64,000 nt of DNA, from positions 744,001 through 808,000 of the forward strand of contig JAWNGF010000004.1 in NCBI GenBank assembly GCA_037039685.1. The letters are read 5' to 3'. The notes beneath the pieces are model-generated. The model searched no databases, was not told the origin of the DNA, and was given only the letters and a program-made list of their open reading frames with translations. Position numbers and translations under genes: made by a program. Origin of the DNA: Ceratobasidium sp. AG-K (taxonomy: Eukaryota > Basidiomycota > Agaricomycetes > Cantharellales > Ceratobasidiaceae). Numbering within the stretch: position 1 is the first letter of the stretch; each line of letters starts with the position of its first letter. Positions 25,064 to 40,945 of this stretch are shown piece after piece.

Positions 25064-25855
25064 CGACAGTGTGTTCTCCGTGGCTAGTGTAGGCATACTG
25101 ACCGTTCCAAGTGGAGGGAGGGGGTGCTATAGCCAAGGCGTGAGTCGTATTGAGTGGTAGTGGTTGCGCTAAATATATACCAGAAAGGTCACTGGATTGA
25201 AGTGATATGGCCTCGAGAATTCCGGTTGATATCTGTTTGAACGTTATGGCGCTTTGACGTGACCGGGACTTTGGTATGCTTTCTAATCTGAGCTGACTCC
25301 TAGCTAATCCGGGATCAACCGAGTAGCAGAGATATCTATCTCAGTAAGCACCTTCGATCATGACACGTTCATATGATGATACGAGTGCAGATGCACAATA
25401 TAATCCCAAACAGGTCGTGGTAGAGGTTGATATGTAAAGTTGGTAATCTGCTTCCGTCGGCGATTTCGCGAGGCCGATCGGAAAGACTAAGAATTTCAAT
25501 GTTATGACTGTCGACAAGCATCCACTCTTACAAATGTCACAGCAAGGTCCAGGAGCTTATTCAAACCAAGAAACGGATTGGCTTTGTCATAAAACATATA
25601 TTACAACTGAAATCAACTCTCAGCTGGTGAACAATTGAAGTATGAGCATGAACAGCTCGTACAGTACGGGAATATATACGTCAGGAGAGAGCTACGCTAC
25701 GGTCCTATAACTGGTGGAGGACAGGAGCGGGGGGGGGGGGTGCAGCTGTGATCAGGTGTTTTACATATAGAAGAACATAGCCAATTGCAACGTATTGGCG
25801 GACTTTTTTTGTCAAGGAAAATAATGCAACATAATTTATGGCCTGAAAGGCATGT
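25064..25855. other. Spacer between copies E and F
   Basis: 0.8 kb of promoter and 3' flank. It contains a homopolymer of 12 G (25729-25740), a likely site of replication or sequencing slippage. No gene is seen. Confidence 0.5.
25729..25740. repeat. Poly-G tract, 12 bases
   Basis: Uninterrupted run of 12 G in the spacer downstream of copy F and upstream of copy E. Its exact length is uncertain in any read-based assembly. Confidence 0.8.
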
Positions 25856-28152
25856 TTAGCGGCTTATCATCGCCCTGAGCACGGTTCCTTGCAAGAATTC
25901 ATTGAAGTAAGTACATGCCCAATGGCTCAAAATGATTAAACTCTCACTCATCACGGGGTGCTCGATTACCAGCCTATCCATGGCCTCTTGTAAGACCAAT
26001 ACCTGTTGCTCCATATCCTCTACTTGGTCCATTTTCGCGTTCCGCCTTAGCCTAGGAATGTGTTTGACTAAAAATTGTGCAGCACACAGCCAGTTGACTC
26101 CTATTAACGTGTGCACGTAGCTCATATGAACCGCTTCGAGCTGCATGGCGGCAAACGCAATGTTTCTACACGCATCAATACACCGCTGATAACTGCGTTC
26201 ATGCAGGGGGACGTCGGTGAAATAGCTCAACGCGTCTTTCGGAGGGAGTAGCTCGCCCTCGGCCAGTGAGCGATGTATCTGAAGCAGACCACATTCTACT
26301 ACACCTGATTGCTCCTATATGTCAGCTGAAACCTGTTCCAAAATAACGACAACTTGACACTTGCAATGAACTTGTACGAGATCAGAAGTTTCCTCCAGGG
26401 TGCGACCCATGTAAGGCAACGGCGCGGTTTGGAGAAATTTCTGGGCCGCTAGATCACACATCTCGAATCGTGCCCACCAATCGTGTGTCACTTGAGAATC
26501 TGCATCATCTGTTAGTAATCAGCTAGGTCATACGTCTGGACACGGACTTGACATTCGCTCAGCATCCAAAGCTGCAAGCACATACAAGAATATGGAGCTC
26601 TTGGACTGGACGCAAATGACACTGTCTTGTGACGCGTTGGCGACCAAATCGTTGAGTTTGGGATCTAGTAGAGCTGCAATAGAGTATTGATCATCGGGCA
26701 GAGCTTTGCCCTGACGTTGGTTAGTTATCCGCAGTTCCAGTAAAACTCTTGAAGCTTACATTTTCAAAGTCGGCAAGCGGTCGCGGCCAAACGGTTGTGA
26801 TATCGTCCAATGATACCGATGGTGGAAACCCGCGGACAATGGATCCTCCCAAGTCTCGAGCAGCGCAAGCCCTAAAAAAAATCATTCGCATATATAGTGG
26901 AATTGAAAGTTGAATGAACTTACCACCACACGTTGATTGCTTCTCCGAGCTCCAGCTGATCCCGTGGTCGCCAGTACTCGGCGCCCAACGCTCCCGCGTG
27001 CCTTCTAGCCCGTGGAAGCCGATTTAATATCCTAGACTCCAGCTGGTGAACTCCCAGAGCCATTGCAAATCTAGTCGCTTGCGTAGTATACACATGGGCC
27101 TCAAGCAAGCGGTTTGTAAAGTAGAAATACTGCGCAAACATGACCATGGCTCTGCCAACCTCCATCAGCACGCAATAGCCCTCGGAGATAGTTGGTACGT
27201 ACTGCAAGTGATGCAAGCGATTATATTTGTCGCCACCCCCATCCCCTCGCACAATATTTGCTTCAATTTCCCACCTCGTGCGTCGCAAGAGTCTGTCCTC
27301 CCACATCTTCAGACGAGGATCACGCACAAAATAGCACGCCTTTGTCGAAAGTTAGTCGGGTTACGATGTCCGGTGATTGAACCACTCACTACGAGCAACA
27401 TGGCATATAGCAAGGGGGGCGCTAAAGGCTCGGTAGTGTGAGGCTGGAGGCATTGCATTACTCTGCCCAGATGCAATTCGAAACCAGAGTGAGACTTTCG
27501 TAGCATAAACACTTCAAGCCTGATCAAACATCAGCCCATATGTAATTCGTTGCTGCGTGCGCAAGACTCACAGCCTCTCCATGATGCTATGAGGTGGCCT
27601 GAAGTCCACGGGACACGGCGGCCCGGTCAAAGCCATGTCCAATGTGGGTGAGGGACACCTCGGGAAAAATTGGTTTATATTTAGGTTCAGGTTGAAACTA
27701 GCTGCAGGGAGCGCAGTGGATAACTCGCTGTTGGGTGCTGATAACAGTTGCTCGAGTGGTATATCCGGAAGTGAATCCGGATAAACTCGTTTGGAAGACC
27801 GGGTAGCTACCAAGGAACTTTGTCGCTGCTCGATGGTTTGAATCCGAGCCTGTAATTCTTTAATCCGTTCCTAATCTACTTATAAGATCATAACTACAGG
27901 GTTTACGAGGCAGACGAGGTACTTGCCTGGAGTATTGTTGTCTTGGTTTGAAACCTAGCTGGGCGATATTCACATGTCTGATTCCCAGCCAAGCATCTAC
28001 CACATTTGGGCCGTTGATTATCGCACTTCTACCAAACCGGTTTAACATTAGCTTTTATAAGGATACAAACCGGTACTTACCACTTTACGTCGTCTGCATG
28101 CAAAGCACGCGGTGTGACTTGGTAGCACGGCACCCGAAGGCCGAGGTTCCAT
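25856..28152 (-). CDS. Zn(II)2Cys6 transcription factor, array copy F
   Basis: Rightmost copy, subgroup D-F. The start MEPRPSGAVLPSHT leads into CFACRRRKV, an intron, then KCDNQRPKC-GRC-LAGNQTC, a complete zinc cluster. The coiled coil ERIKELQARIQTIEQRQSS and the linker stay in one frame. The middle domain shows MVMFAQYFYFTNRLLEAHVY, ATRFAMALGVHQLESR, RDQLELGEAINVWW and RPLADFE. The C-terminal block has YQRCIDACRNIAFAA and HIPRLRRN. It ends in TVLRAMISR-stop. With SPA2 next to it on the same strand, it marks the right border of the array. Confidence 0.84.
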
Positions 28153-28688
28153 TTGGGAGTACACTATGGGTAGCATCTAAACAGCGGGGCGTGGCTCTAT
28201 AGCGTGAGACTTTTGAATAGTTCCAAAAGATCCGGTCCCTCAAACGGCTACTGATGGTGGTTTCAGCGAGGTTGATGGCCGAGGGCGTGGACGCGAGCAG
28301 GTAACAAACAGACTATGGGGCTCCGGGCTATGTTTGCAGGATGAGTAGCGAAGGAGGTTGAGTTAACAAGGTGAAGGTTGGGATGAAATACTATCGCCAA
28401 CCGGCGGAAAAGGTGTTGCGTGGCGCAGCCATTGCCTATCGACTTCTCAGCCGAGCGCCGAGACCAAATGAATCTCCCCAAATTTCACCAAATCAAATCA
28501 CACGCCCGATACGAATGTAATTCTTTTATTATAATGCAAAAGCCTCCAGGGCTATCTACACCGCTATTAAGCTCACCAGCCCGTATACATGTATCACTAA
28601 AACCGTTAAAAAAAAGAAAATCGAATATACCAGTCCACAAAACCAAACTTGGCACTTCAACCCAAAACTCAAAGTCTCAACCCAAAAC
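28153..28688. other. Spacer between copy F and SPA2
   Basis: Promoter side of copy F and 3' side of SPA2. No gene is seen. Confidence 0.5.
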
Positions 28689-31444
28689 TTAAAGCTTCAT
28701 AAGCTCCTTCATAGCCTTGGCCACACCAAAACTATTCGACGCCATCGTCTGCCGGTCCTGCTTGCTCAACTCGGCCTTGCCCTGGAGCTCGCTCAACCGA
28801 TCGCACTGTTCCGTGAGCTGGGCGATAATGTCGCTGCCCTGGCGTACGCTGTTGCGCGGGAGGCTGTCTTTGCTCACGGCGGTGATGCTCGAGACAATGG
28901 TGATGATTTGCGAGAGGTTTTCGCTGATTTCGGGACCTTGGGCGCCGGTGCGGATCGCCGAGAGGAGCGCTTGGATCGAGAATGCGATGGATTCGGATTG
29001 GGCTTCGAGGTAGGGCTGGAACGTTTGTCAGTCACAGTTTGGGTTGGGGGTTGCGAAGATTGGCCTCCCATAACGGGGGCCAACCCCACCCTGCTCAGTA
29101 AACTCACCTTGAGCTCCTCCCACCCCTCATCGCTCCCGTCCATATCACTGCCCCCACCGGCCGTCGAGGCCGTCTGCAACGGCGTATCAAAAATCGCCGG
29201 ATTCTGGGGACTCCCGACCGAGCTACCACGATCCGACAGCGGGCGCTTGAGCTCATTCTCAAGATGTGCCCAATGATTCGTATTCGACGCGCTGCTCCGT
29301 CGGCCATCATCGCGTCGTACGAGGACTTCACGGACGAGCGCGGTGACGGTGGTGGATACGTGGCTGGCGGCAGCGTCGAGGAGGCTGACGGGCGAGGTTC
29401 CAAAGCTCATGGCGTGGGTCCTGACGGCGGCGACGAGGTTTCCGAGTGTGGCGCGGAGGCGTTCGACGAGTTGGGTGGCGGTTTCGTCGGTGGGACGTTG
29501 GTGACGGACGTAGGATTCGACGTCGTCGGCAATGGCGCTGACGGATGTGACGACGGCTTTCATGGCGGTGAGTGCTGTCGAGGGAGCGCTCGACCTGTGA
29601 ACGAATTAGTTCAACGACGAGCTCAAGGATGGGGGTAGACTTACCGCCCGGCCATGAGCATCGTGTCAATGGCGCTCTGGAACGCAGTAATATGGACATC
29701 AACAATTCCCCCACGCTCTGAAATCGGCAACTGATCCTGCTTGGCAATATTCGCCGGTTGCTGGACATAAAGCTGTGAAGTGGCTAATTGAAACGTTAGG
29801 AAAAGCAACCATCAAAGTTTATAACCTTACCTTTGAGTCCACGCAGCTCAGTCTTGGCATTTTCGTATTTGCGCTTGTACTCTTGGACTTGAGACGACAG
29901 CTCGCGAATGGTTTGGCTATCGGCGTCGCGCTCGGCGGCCAGGTCCTCGCGGCTCGCGGCCATTTCGCGCAAGTCTTCCAACAAGGACTGCATTTCGCGG
30001 CGCAACTGGTCCGTCGCGGTATCCTGCAAACCGTTTAGCTAGTGAATAGTAAAATGCAATGGGACGTACCGAGTTGCCATTGACCTGCCCGCCAGCGTCT
30101 TGCAACTCATCCTCGAGCTGGTCGCACCGCTCACGCAGTTTCCTTACTTCGGCATCCCGGTCCGAGAGCGTGCGTCGCAAGTCCCGTTCCCTATCCGACA
30201 AGTCCCGGGTCTCGTTTTCCAACGACCGGATACGGTCTGCGTCGGAGCGTGAACGGTCCTCGAGCGTGGCGAGCTTGTTTTGCATCGTGGCGATTTTGAA
30301 CTCGTATTCTCTGCGCACCTCTTCGACTTCGCCGGAACCTTTTCCACCTCCTCCCTGGCTTGAAGTAACGCTCGCTCGGCCAAAGGACATTTTCTCGTAG
30401 TAGTCTGAAGTCGCGCGCCCGTTGATGCCGTTTGTCTGTGTCCCCTCGTCGCTCGTCGGACTGAGCGGCGTGGACAACAGACTAAAGCCCAGCGCATTCA
30501 ACCCGCCCTGCGAAGGCTTTTTCGAATGACCCCGGTCTTCGTCGCTCGTCAGCCGCTTGGCATCGTCACGGTCGTCGTAATCCTCGTCCTCGGTCCCCTC
30601 GTCACGGCCATACGGAACCTGAATCTCCTCCTCGGCAATCGTACTCTTGTTGGGCGTGACATACGACGAGGAAGCCATGCCAGACGGCTTGTCCTGCGAC
30701 GGCCTCCGTCCAAGCTGACTGTCCTGCGACGGCCTACGGTACGGCATCTCATCCCCCGACGGCCTCCGACGTGTCTCGTCCTCGGACGGTCTCCTGCGCA
30801 CACCATAGTCGTCCTGCGACGGTCTCCGGCCCGAAAAGTTCTGGTCCCGCGAGTTTTGCCGATTCGGACCTCGTCCACCCACAAGCTCCGGCGTCGGAGG
30901 GTCATACTCCGACTGCGGCGTATCCGGCACGTCGGGCAACACGTCGGGCTCTTTGAATTCCGGATATCTCCGCCCGAGCTCGTAAAAGACATCCGAGGAG
31001 AGGTCCTTGAAGCGCATCGAGGGGAGCGTGGCCAGCTTTTGCCGTGCTTGGTTGCGTTTGGGGTGAAAGTCGTCTCGGACGGGGAGAAAGGGCGTTTCAG
31101 CACCGCCCTTTTCGTTTTCGTTGCGCCGCATGAGTTCGTCGTATACGTCCGTCGACAGCTCTTGAAACTGCTGTCGGGTTAGCCGCGTCAGTTTCTCTCG
31201 GGCATTCGCACGGGAGTTTTGTGGTTCTGCAATCGATTAGCTACGTTTGAAGCATTAGAGAGTACACACCTCGCAGCATGTGGTCCTGCAGCGACACCTT
31301 GAGCTCCTCATAGTGCGTCTTGGCAACCGCCCGTGAATCAGTCGACGGAGCAGGGCGAGCAGTCCCAGACTGAGCACGGTAGTTGCTGATCCCAGAATAC
31401 GTCGTCGACGCGGACGGCGACGGGGCACGGCGCGCAGAGGCCAT
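28689..31444 (-). CDS. SPA2: Cell-polarity scaffold Spa2 (polarisome component)
   Basis: Scaffold of the polarisome at growing hyphal tips, where it gathers formin, its regulators and MAPK components. The start MASARRAPSPSAS is followed by two Spa2-homology (GIT/SHD) repeats: RLTRQQFQELSTDVYDEL and KLATLPSMRFKDLSSDVFYE. Next is a disordered region with five RRPS repeats (about 30690-30850, alternating with QD, ED and GD), which resemble basophilic-kinase sites. A long coiled coil (about 29800-30330; DRIRSLENETRDLSDRERDL and on) leads to the C-terminal helical Spa2 domain (KAVVTSVSAIADDVESYV). The end is AMKELMKL-stop. Introns are few and the frame is unbroken. The upstream TTG extension of the frame was not used; the ATG at 31444 is the first. 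Confidence 0.9.
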
Positions 31445-31573
31445 CGAGTACAATACCTAACGAGTGGACAAGTGGGATAGGGGCAAGTAGCGACAATGGC
31501 GTTGTTTCCACGTGCCAGATGTGGTCAAGATTGAGTCTACGGGAGTACAACAGCCACAAATATATACACGTGA

Positions 31574-35621
<4,048 letters not shown>

Positions 35622-35800
35622 ATGGTCGCGGGAGCTAGGCGATGTCACAGTAAAGCAGTCCGGAGACGGTCATTAGACGAATCCCGAGGCGGCAAGGCCT
35701 GTGAAAGTAAGAACGCGATCACGTGGTCGTCCCCGTTTTCAAAATGTATTTAGACTCGGTATTATTCTCAGGCATCCGTCATCAGCGCATCTCCTCCGTC
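35622..35800. promoter_or_regulatory. Compact divergent promoter, PEX1 / IFA38
   Basis: Only 179 bp separate the PEX1 ATG (minus) from the preferred IFA38 ATG (plus). Both genes must share this control region. No clear TATA box is present. Co-regulation of peroxisome and long-chain fatty-acid genes is plausible but inferred. Confidence 0.5.
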
Positions 35801-37195
35801 ATGGGCTTGTGTGACACCTTTGGCTCGTTTGCAAGCGACTACAAGTGCACGGCACTGACCCTTACTGCCGTCGGCGCACTTGTTGTCGCTAGCTTCGGAG
35901 CAAGCTTTGTTCAGTTCTTGCTCCAAACGTTCGTGCTCTCGGGTTATAATGTAAGTACAGGTTACTTTTTAAGACTTCGACGATAACTAAAGCACAACTA
36001 TAAAGCTCAAAAAGTATGGTGCCAAGAATGGAGCCTGGGCTGGTGAGTTTTACAGCGTGTAATTTCGAGACACGTGGAGCTAAGTATATGCCTGCATAGT
36101 GGTGACGGGCGCAACCGATGGCATTGGACGCGAATTTGCCAGCCAGCTCGCCAAGGCCGGTTTCAATATCCTCGTTGCTTCACGGAGCCAGGACAAACTT
36201 GATGCATTCGCCTCGGAACTTCGTGAGTTTGCCGCTACAAATAATCCTTAGCATCGTGTGACGCGTATTTTAGAGACCAAGCACGGCGTCTCGACTAAAA
36301 CATATGCCATCGATTTCTCGCGCCGCGATACTGACGCATATGCTGGCTTTGCCTCGGTCCTAGAGGGCCTTGATGTTGGAGTGCTCGGTGAGTATTTTTG
36401 TCGCATCAATACAACGGTCACCTAACCCCGAATCAGTCAACAACGTCGGCAAATCGCACGACATTCCTGCCGACTTTCACGAGATCCCTCTTATCGACCA
36501 CGAAGACATTGTTGAGATCAATGTGAACGCAACTATCAAGGTGACCCGCCTGATTGTCCCGGGAATGATTGCTCGGTGAGTAAAGGAATAATTCCTTATT
36601 AAATCTTGTCGACTAACAGCTGTTTCAGCCGCGTGGTCTGATTCTCAACCTCGGGTCTTTCGCTGGCGCTGTTCCCTCCCCGATGCTCGCCACTACTCTG
36701 GTACCAAGGCATTCCTGACCACCTGGTCCCGCGCGCTGGCCTCTGAGCTTTCCTCTCGAGGCGTCGATGTCCAACTCGTCAACACTTACTTTGTGGTACG
36801 CACTACGTCATATCACCAAACCTCTCCTATAATGAAATCTTATTCTCTTAGGTCTCAAGCATGTCTAAAATCCGGCGCGCCACCGCCATGGTCCCCATGC
36901 CTTCGGTCTATGTTCGGTCCGTACTTTCGAAAATCGGCCTTCAGGGGGATTACACTACACCTTACTGGGCACACGGCGTCTTGGCTTACTTGATGAAATT
37001 TGCACCATCGGCATGGCTCATCTCCTATACTCTCAGTAAGCTTTGCGCCTATCTATCTCGCCCATCAGAGTCTAATCCTTTGTTTGTTTGACGTTAGACC
37101 TACACAAGGATATTCGCCGTCGTGCACTGAAAAAGAGGGAACGGGAAGCCGCAGCCACGCAAAAAAGGAGTAGGTTTGGATTTGTGTACTTGTAG
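35801..37195 (+). CDS. IFA38: Very-long-chain 3-oxoacyl-CoA reductase (elongase ketoreductase)
   Basis: ER enzyme that reduces 3-ketoacyl-CoA to 3-hydroxyacyl-CoA with NADPH in fatty-acid elongation; it feeds sphingolipid synthesis. An N-terminal membrane segment ([20 protein letters not shown]) precedes the Rossmann motif TGATDGIG. Then come NNVGKSH, the serine strand LNLGSFAG, the active-site YSGTK, and the family signature [15 protein letters not shown]. The C-terminus is basic ([13 protein letters not shown]), as in ER membrane members. Two single-base losses break the frame: one right after the acceptor (CC at 36629-36630) and one at 36693. Both fall in the conserved core and are probably sequence errors, since all family motifs remain. 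An in-frame ATG at 35744 is a less likely start. Confidence 0.85.
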
Positions 37196-37608
37196 ATACT
37201 TGTATAAGATGTTTTGCTCCCCCAATTCGAGGGGCGAGGCCCGCCTCCGCGGTCACGTGCTTACCTCATGGTGCTCACACACTCAAAATCGGCCTCGAGG
37301 CATATTGTTTTCAACTTCTATTGACATATTTGTCGACTTGGTCGCTGATCTTCGCTCTGATCTTTGAGCCATCGAGCCAACTCTGATTCACCGTGTCCGT
37401 CAAGCGGTCCCCCACACCATGAGGCCTTCGAGTCTGAGCACCAACACGTTTTGGTGATGATTTGCGTCTGAGCACCTGGCCAACACACCTCTGGCACACG
37501 GCAGGCGGTGTCGTAACTTTCTCATAAAACCGACCTCGCACAGTCTTTGCGAGTAACCACGCTACCTCTCTAGATCTACCACGCTCTCACTAGACGACTT
37601 TTACGACT
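37196..37608. other. Intergenic region, no gene seen
   Basis: 3' flank of IFA38 and promoter of the membrane-protein gene. A CT-rich stretch just before 37609 may hold its transcription start. Confidence 0.45.
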
Positions 37609-38404
37609 ATGATGCCAGCTACAGTTCTCGCTCGCCTCGTCCTCTACTTTTTTATAATTTTGTTCTCGATGGTACTCTTTGCGCTTACGATCGTGAGGCT
37701 AAGCTATACCGACCGGAAGCGGGACCCTCTTGTGGATCCGTTGAGGAACGGACAGGCATTTTACGGTACGTTTTCCCAGTTCAATGACTGGAAATATCAC
37801 AGGCTGACTTATTACCCCTTGCTCAGACCCTCCAATCCCTGAACTTTTGGTATCCTCGTTCCTTACCATGTGTTTTGCGCCATGGATGTACGTTCAAATG
37901 TTGTCTCTTCCAGGGGTTGGCCGGACTAATCACTGAAACAGGATGTATGTCATTCATCGCCGACACGGACACCGTGTCCTCACCAAGACCTGGTTCGAGC
38001 TCCTCATCTTATTCATTCTTTGGGCATTGTGGCTGGGCGGCGCTGCATCTGCTACCGTATGTTCACCTTCAATCAGCGCTGTTCTTGTACGGAACTAATT
38101 CGCCTTTACAGGCTCGGTGGCCCGACCTCAACTGGTGCCAGATCTACAAGCCATGTCGTATCCTTGCCGGTAAGGACGTTCAATTACGATATCCAGACAC
38201 CTCACTAAAAATCCTATAGCTATCATAGCGTTTGCCTGGATGGGCTGGATTCTGCTTACCTTCCTCATGGTTGGCACCCTCTTCGTCGCATCCACTCGTG
38301 GAGCATGGTATGATCACACCCATGGCGAATGGTCCTTTGACACCCGTGGTGATGGGCTCCAGAATGGACAGGGAACTAAGCATCGCACTTACCCGCGATA
38401 CTAG
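37609..38404 (+). CDS. Four-span membrane protein, MARVEL-like
   Basis: Small integral membrane protein of about 180 residues with four hydrophobic segments: LVLYFFIILFSMVLFALTIV, ELLVSSFLTMCFAPWMMYVI, FELLILFILWALWLGGAASA and FAWMGWILLTFLMVGTLFVA. Between segments three and four is a short Cys-containing loop (DLNWCQIYKPCRILA). The tail is polar (RGDGLQNGQGTKHRTYPRY-stop). Four short introns splice in frame (for example AC-CCT after the first). The topology and the Ala/Cys loop recall fungal MARVEL-domain proteins of plasma-membrane domains. The family call is by topology only. Confidence 0.75.
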
Positions 38405-38968
38405 TCACCAATTACCGTTATTTACGTCTCACAATCGCTCATACATAGACTAGTTTATTTCGAGTGTTGACTCTTTTCATAATCGCCCCTTGTAATTTTC
38501 ATATTTATTCTACATCGTTGAATATAATAACTGAAATGTCTCCTGCGGCGTGTATGCGTTATAGCAACGACTTTGGCTCGTAGCGCTCATCAGAGGAAGT
38601 GACCTGAATATTCATGATTAGTACCTGACCGAACAGCACCAAGTCCTTCGCGACCCTTGCCAATCTCGAAATCCCCAAGAAAATACGAGTAGCCAAAGTA
38701 TAGTCAATTATCTGGAGCGGCTTTTGGGACCGCGCATACATCGACCTCACTGGATGAGTCAGCCCAAGACTCACTTTCACTGTGCACTCTCTGCAACCTC
38801 AGCTTAGCACACTTGATTTCGATGACAGATATCGCGGAGCAGATGGCTGCAGACTATTAGAAGGAATACCATAATTAGAATATGATCATAAACATTGGTA
38901 AATCCGTATATGTTATCCACAAAAATACATCTGTCAGTACAATCATTATTAAATGCGCCATGCCCCAG
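38405..38968. other. Spacer between convergent genes
   Basis: 3' ends of the membrane-protein gene and the aspartic protease meet here. AT-rich, with possible poly(A) signals; no gene is seen. Confidence 0.45.
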
Positions 38969-40640
38969 TTAAATCGAAATCAAAGCCCCAATCAATCCCG
39001 CGAAACCCACTACAAACCAGCTCCATTCCGTCCTGTCCGCGCCGTTGTTCCTCGCTCCCCCTGTCCCCCTAAGCTCCCTAATTCTGCCATTTATCGTTGT
39101 GGGATCGAGTTGGGGTGGTGTACCAGGTGCATTCAACTGGGCTGCACGAGCGGTCTTGAATTCAGCTGAAGCAGCAGTGGCATCCGTAAGTGGCAAAAGT
39201 TTAATGTACGGATTGCCTTGGGTTATTCCTGATAGGCCTCGGATGAAGTCGCCAAAGTCGTACAATGAGTATACATTTCGGAGCTGGTCAAAAGGTAAGT
39301 AAAAGCCCTCTAAGAGCGAAAAGGCGGGCATACGAAAGCATCGCCAAGGATATAATCGAGTTGGCCCGCCCCCGCGTTACTCGAAAAGGGTTGAAACGCA
39401 TTGAAGCATACGGTGAAAATTTGATCATCAGTCGTTGTGATAGTCTGGACCAGAGTCAAATCGAGTGGATGGATGGGAATCGTATGGCCTCTAAAATCAC
39501 ACACATCAATTTCGGTCCTGAATCGATTACGGGAGCAATGCGTACCCTATCTGGAAGACCAGGTCCGCCTCGCCGGTGCATGGAACCGCATATGTTGTGT
39601 TTGTACCGTCCTGAAGCAACACTCCGCCCATAGCCGTATATAGCGTATGCGCGAGTTCAGGTGAAATTTGAGGCAGTGAATAGCCCGTATCGAGCAAAGC
39701 AGCGGCCTTGCCGGCTGGTGGGACCTGCTGCCCCCTGACAGTGCTGGTCAAAGTCTGTGCCTTTCCATTAACCGACACTCCATCCACTAGGACATTCCAG
39801 TAGAGTTTCTGCTGTAGGTTGCTCGAAAATATGGGGATTTGTACTGTGTCGTTGATAGCCTCGAGACCAGGAGTAAATGTCCCAATATCAAATGCTCCGA
39901 CATCCGTATTGTTCCCATCTCCTATTCGGTCTAATCGAAACGCAATGTGATTCGGAGTCGTGGATCGGAAGTAAAGATGTTGGAAAGGAGTGTTCGGCCC
40001 CAATTCTGGTTTGTTGCTGCCGACACTTCGTTGGATATGCGCGAGAGTGTATCAAAGCCAAGTCCGAGTAGGCCGTTTGTGAGGTTGATTCGATTAGGCT
40101 CATGTCTTGTTGCTCTTGGACGAGGAGAAGGGATTGATTTCGAACGGTATAGCCGGCAAAGTCGACAGTCATTTGAGCAACGTATCCACTGACCGAGCCT
40201 CGGCCGTATGAGAGCTTGATGGGAATGTCCCGCTAGCAAGCTATGAGAACTGGCTTCAAGTCAGAGGCTGCGAGAGACATACATGTATTAACGCATCGGT
40301 ATAGAGATCCTGTGTATCTTGCGATGGGTATAACCATGTATCGGAACTGCCTGTGTCGACTTGCATTACCACATCTAGCGAATCGGCATCAACGATAAAC
40401 ACCAAAGCCACACACCAGAGTTCCGAACACACCTCTGCCCTTGATCCGCATCTTCGATGTATAGATATTGTTGTTCGCATTTCTGAGGTCGGGAGCACCG
40501 CTAGCAGCGAGGACCGCATATCCTCGACGTTCCAGGCCTAGTGGGAGCGGCGCACGGGGTTTGACTCTCGAGACGGGGATATGCAGTGCCAAAGCCACCT
40601 CGGCGGCGACCAAGAGGGGAAATGCGCTGGCCGCCTTCAT
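38969..40640 (-). CDS. Membrane-anchored pepsin-like aspartic protease (A1)
   Basis: Secretory-route endoprotease. A signal peptide (MKAASAFPLLVAAEVALAL) and propeptide precede the first catalytic motif VDTGSSDTW, joined to KMRIKGR by a 56-bp intron. The flap-region motif SYGRGSVSGYVAQM and the second catalytic site LLDTGYS follow. The C-terminal lobe ends in LGDAF-LRNVYSLYDFGD. A Pro/Arg-rich stalk and a final hydrophobic helix (WSWFVVGFAGLIGALI) suggest a membrane anchor at the plasma membrane or cell wall, as in yapsin-like enzymes. Two one-base losses break the frame, at the CC runs complementary to 40097-40098 and 39962-39963. Restored reading on both sides matches the family. Confidence 0.83.
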
Positions 40641-40945
40641 GGGGGAGAATAAGAGGGCATATTCCCCTAGGCAATCCTTATGTAGCCGATCCCCGGTAGA
40701 AATCGCATTCACGCGGACGATCGGGATTCATAGTGGTGGTACCTCCAGGACACATGCATCGTCATCAGTCCGTCCCTGGAAGATCACTCACGCGACCGCC
40801 ACAATTGGCGTCATAGACGTCATGCACACGTGAGAGGTATTTTCAAAGCGACATTGGTAGTAGATAGGATAAGTTACAGTAAAAATACAGTGTGTCCATA
40901 TCGAGTAGAGCTATTAGAAGACGCATAGAGCAGACTAGACTCCGT
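40641..40945. other. Spacer between aspartic protease and arrestin-like gene 1
   Basis: About 300 bp of promoter for the protease and 3' flank of the arrestin-like gene, both on the minus strand. No gene is seen. Confidence 0.45.

Noticed and set aside
30526..31182. 218-codon + strand frame rich in Arg and Leu
   Set aside because: Antisense of the SPA2 RRPS and acidic region; no domain and no splice context of its own.
37311..37541. Minus-strand 76-codon frame between IFA38 and the membrane-protein gene
   Set aside because: Short, Arg-rich, no start context or family, and it overlaps the likely promoter of the 37609 gene.
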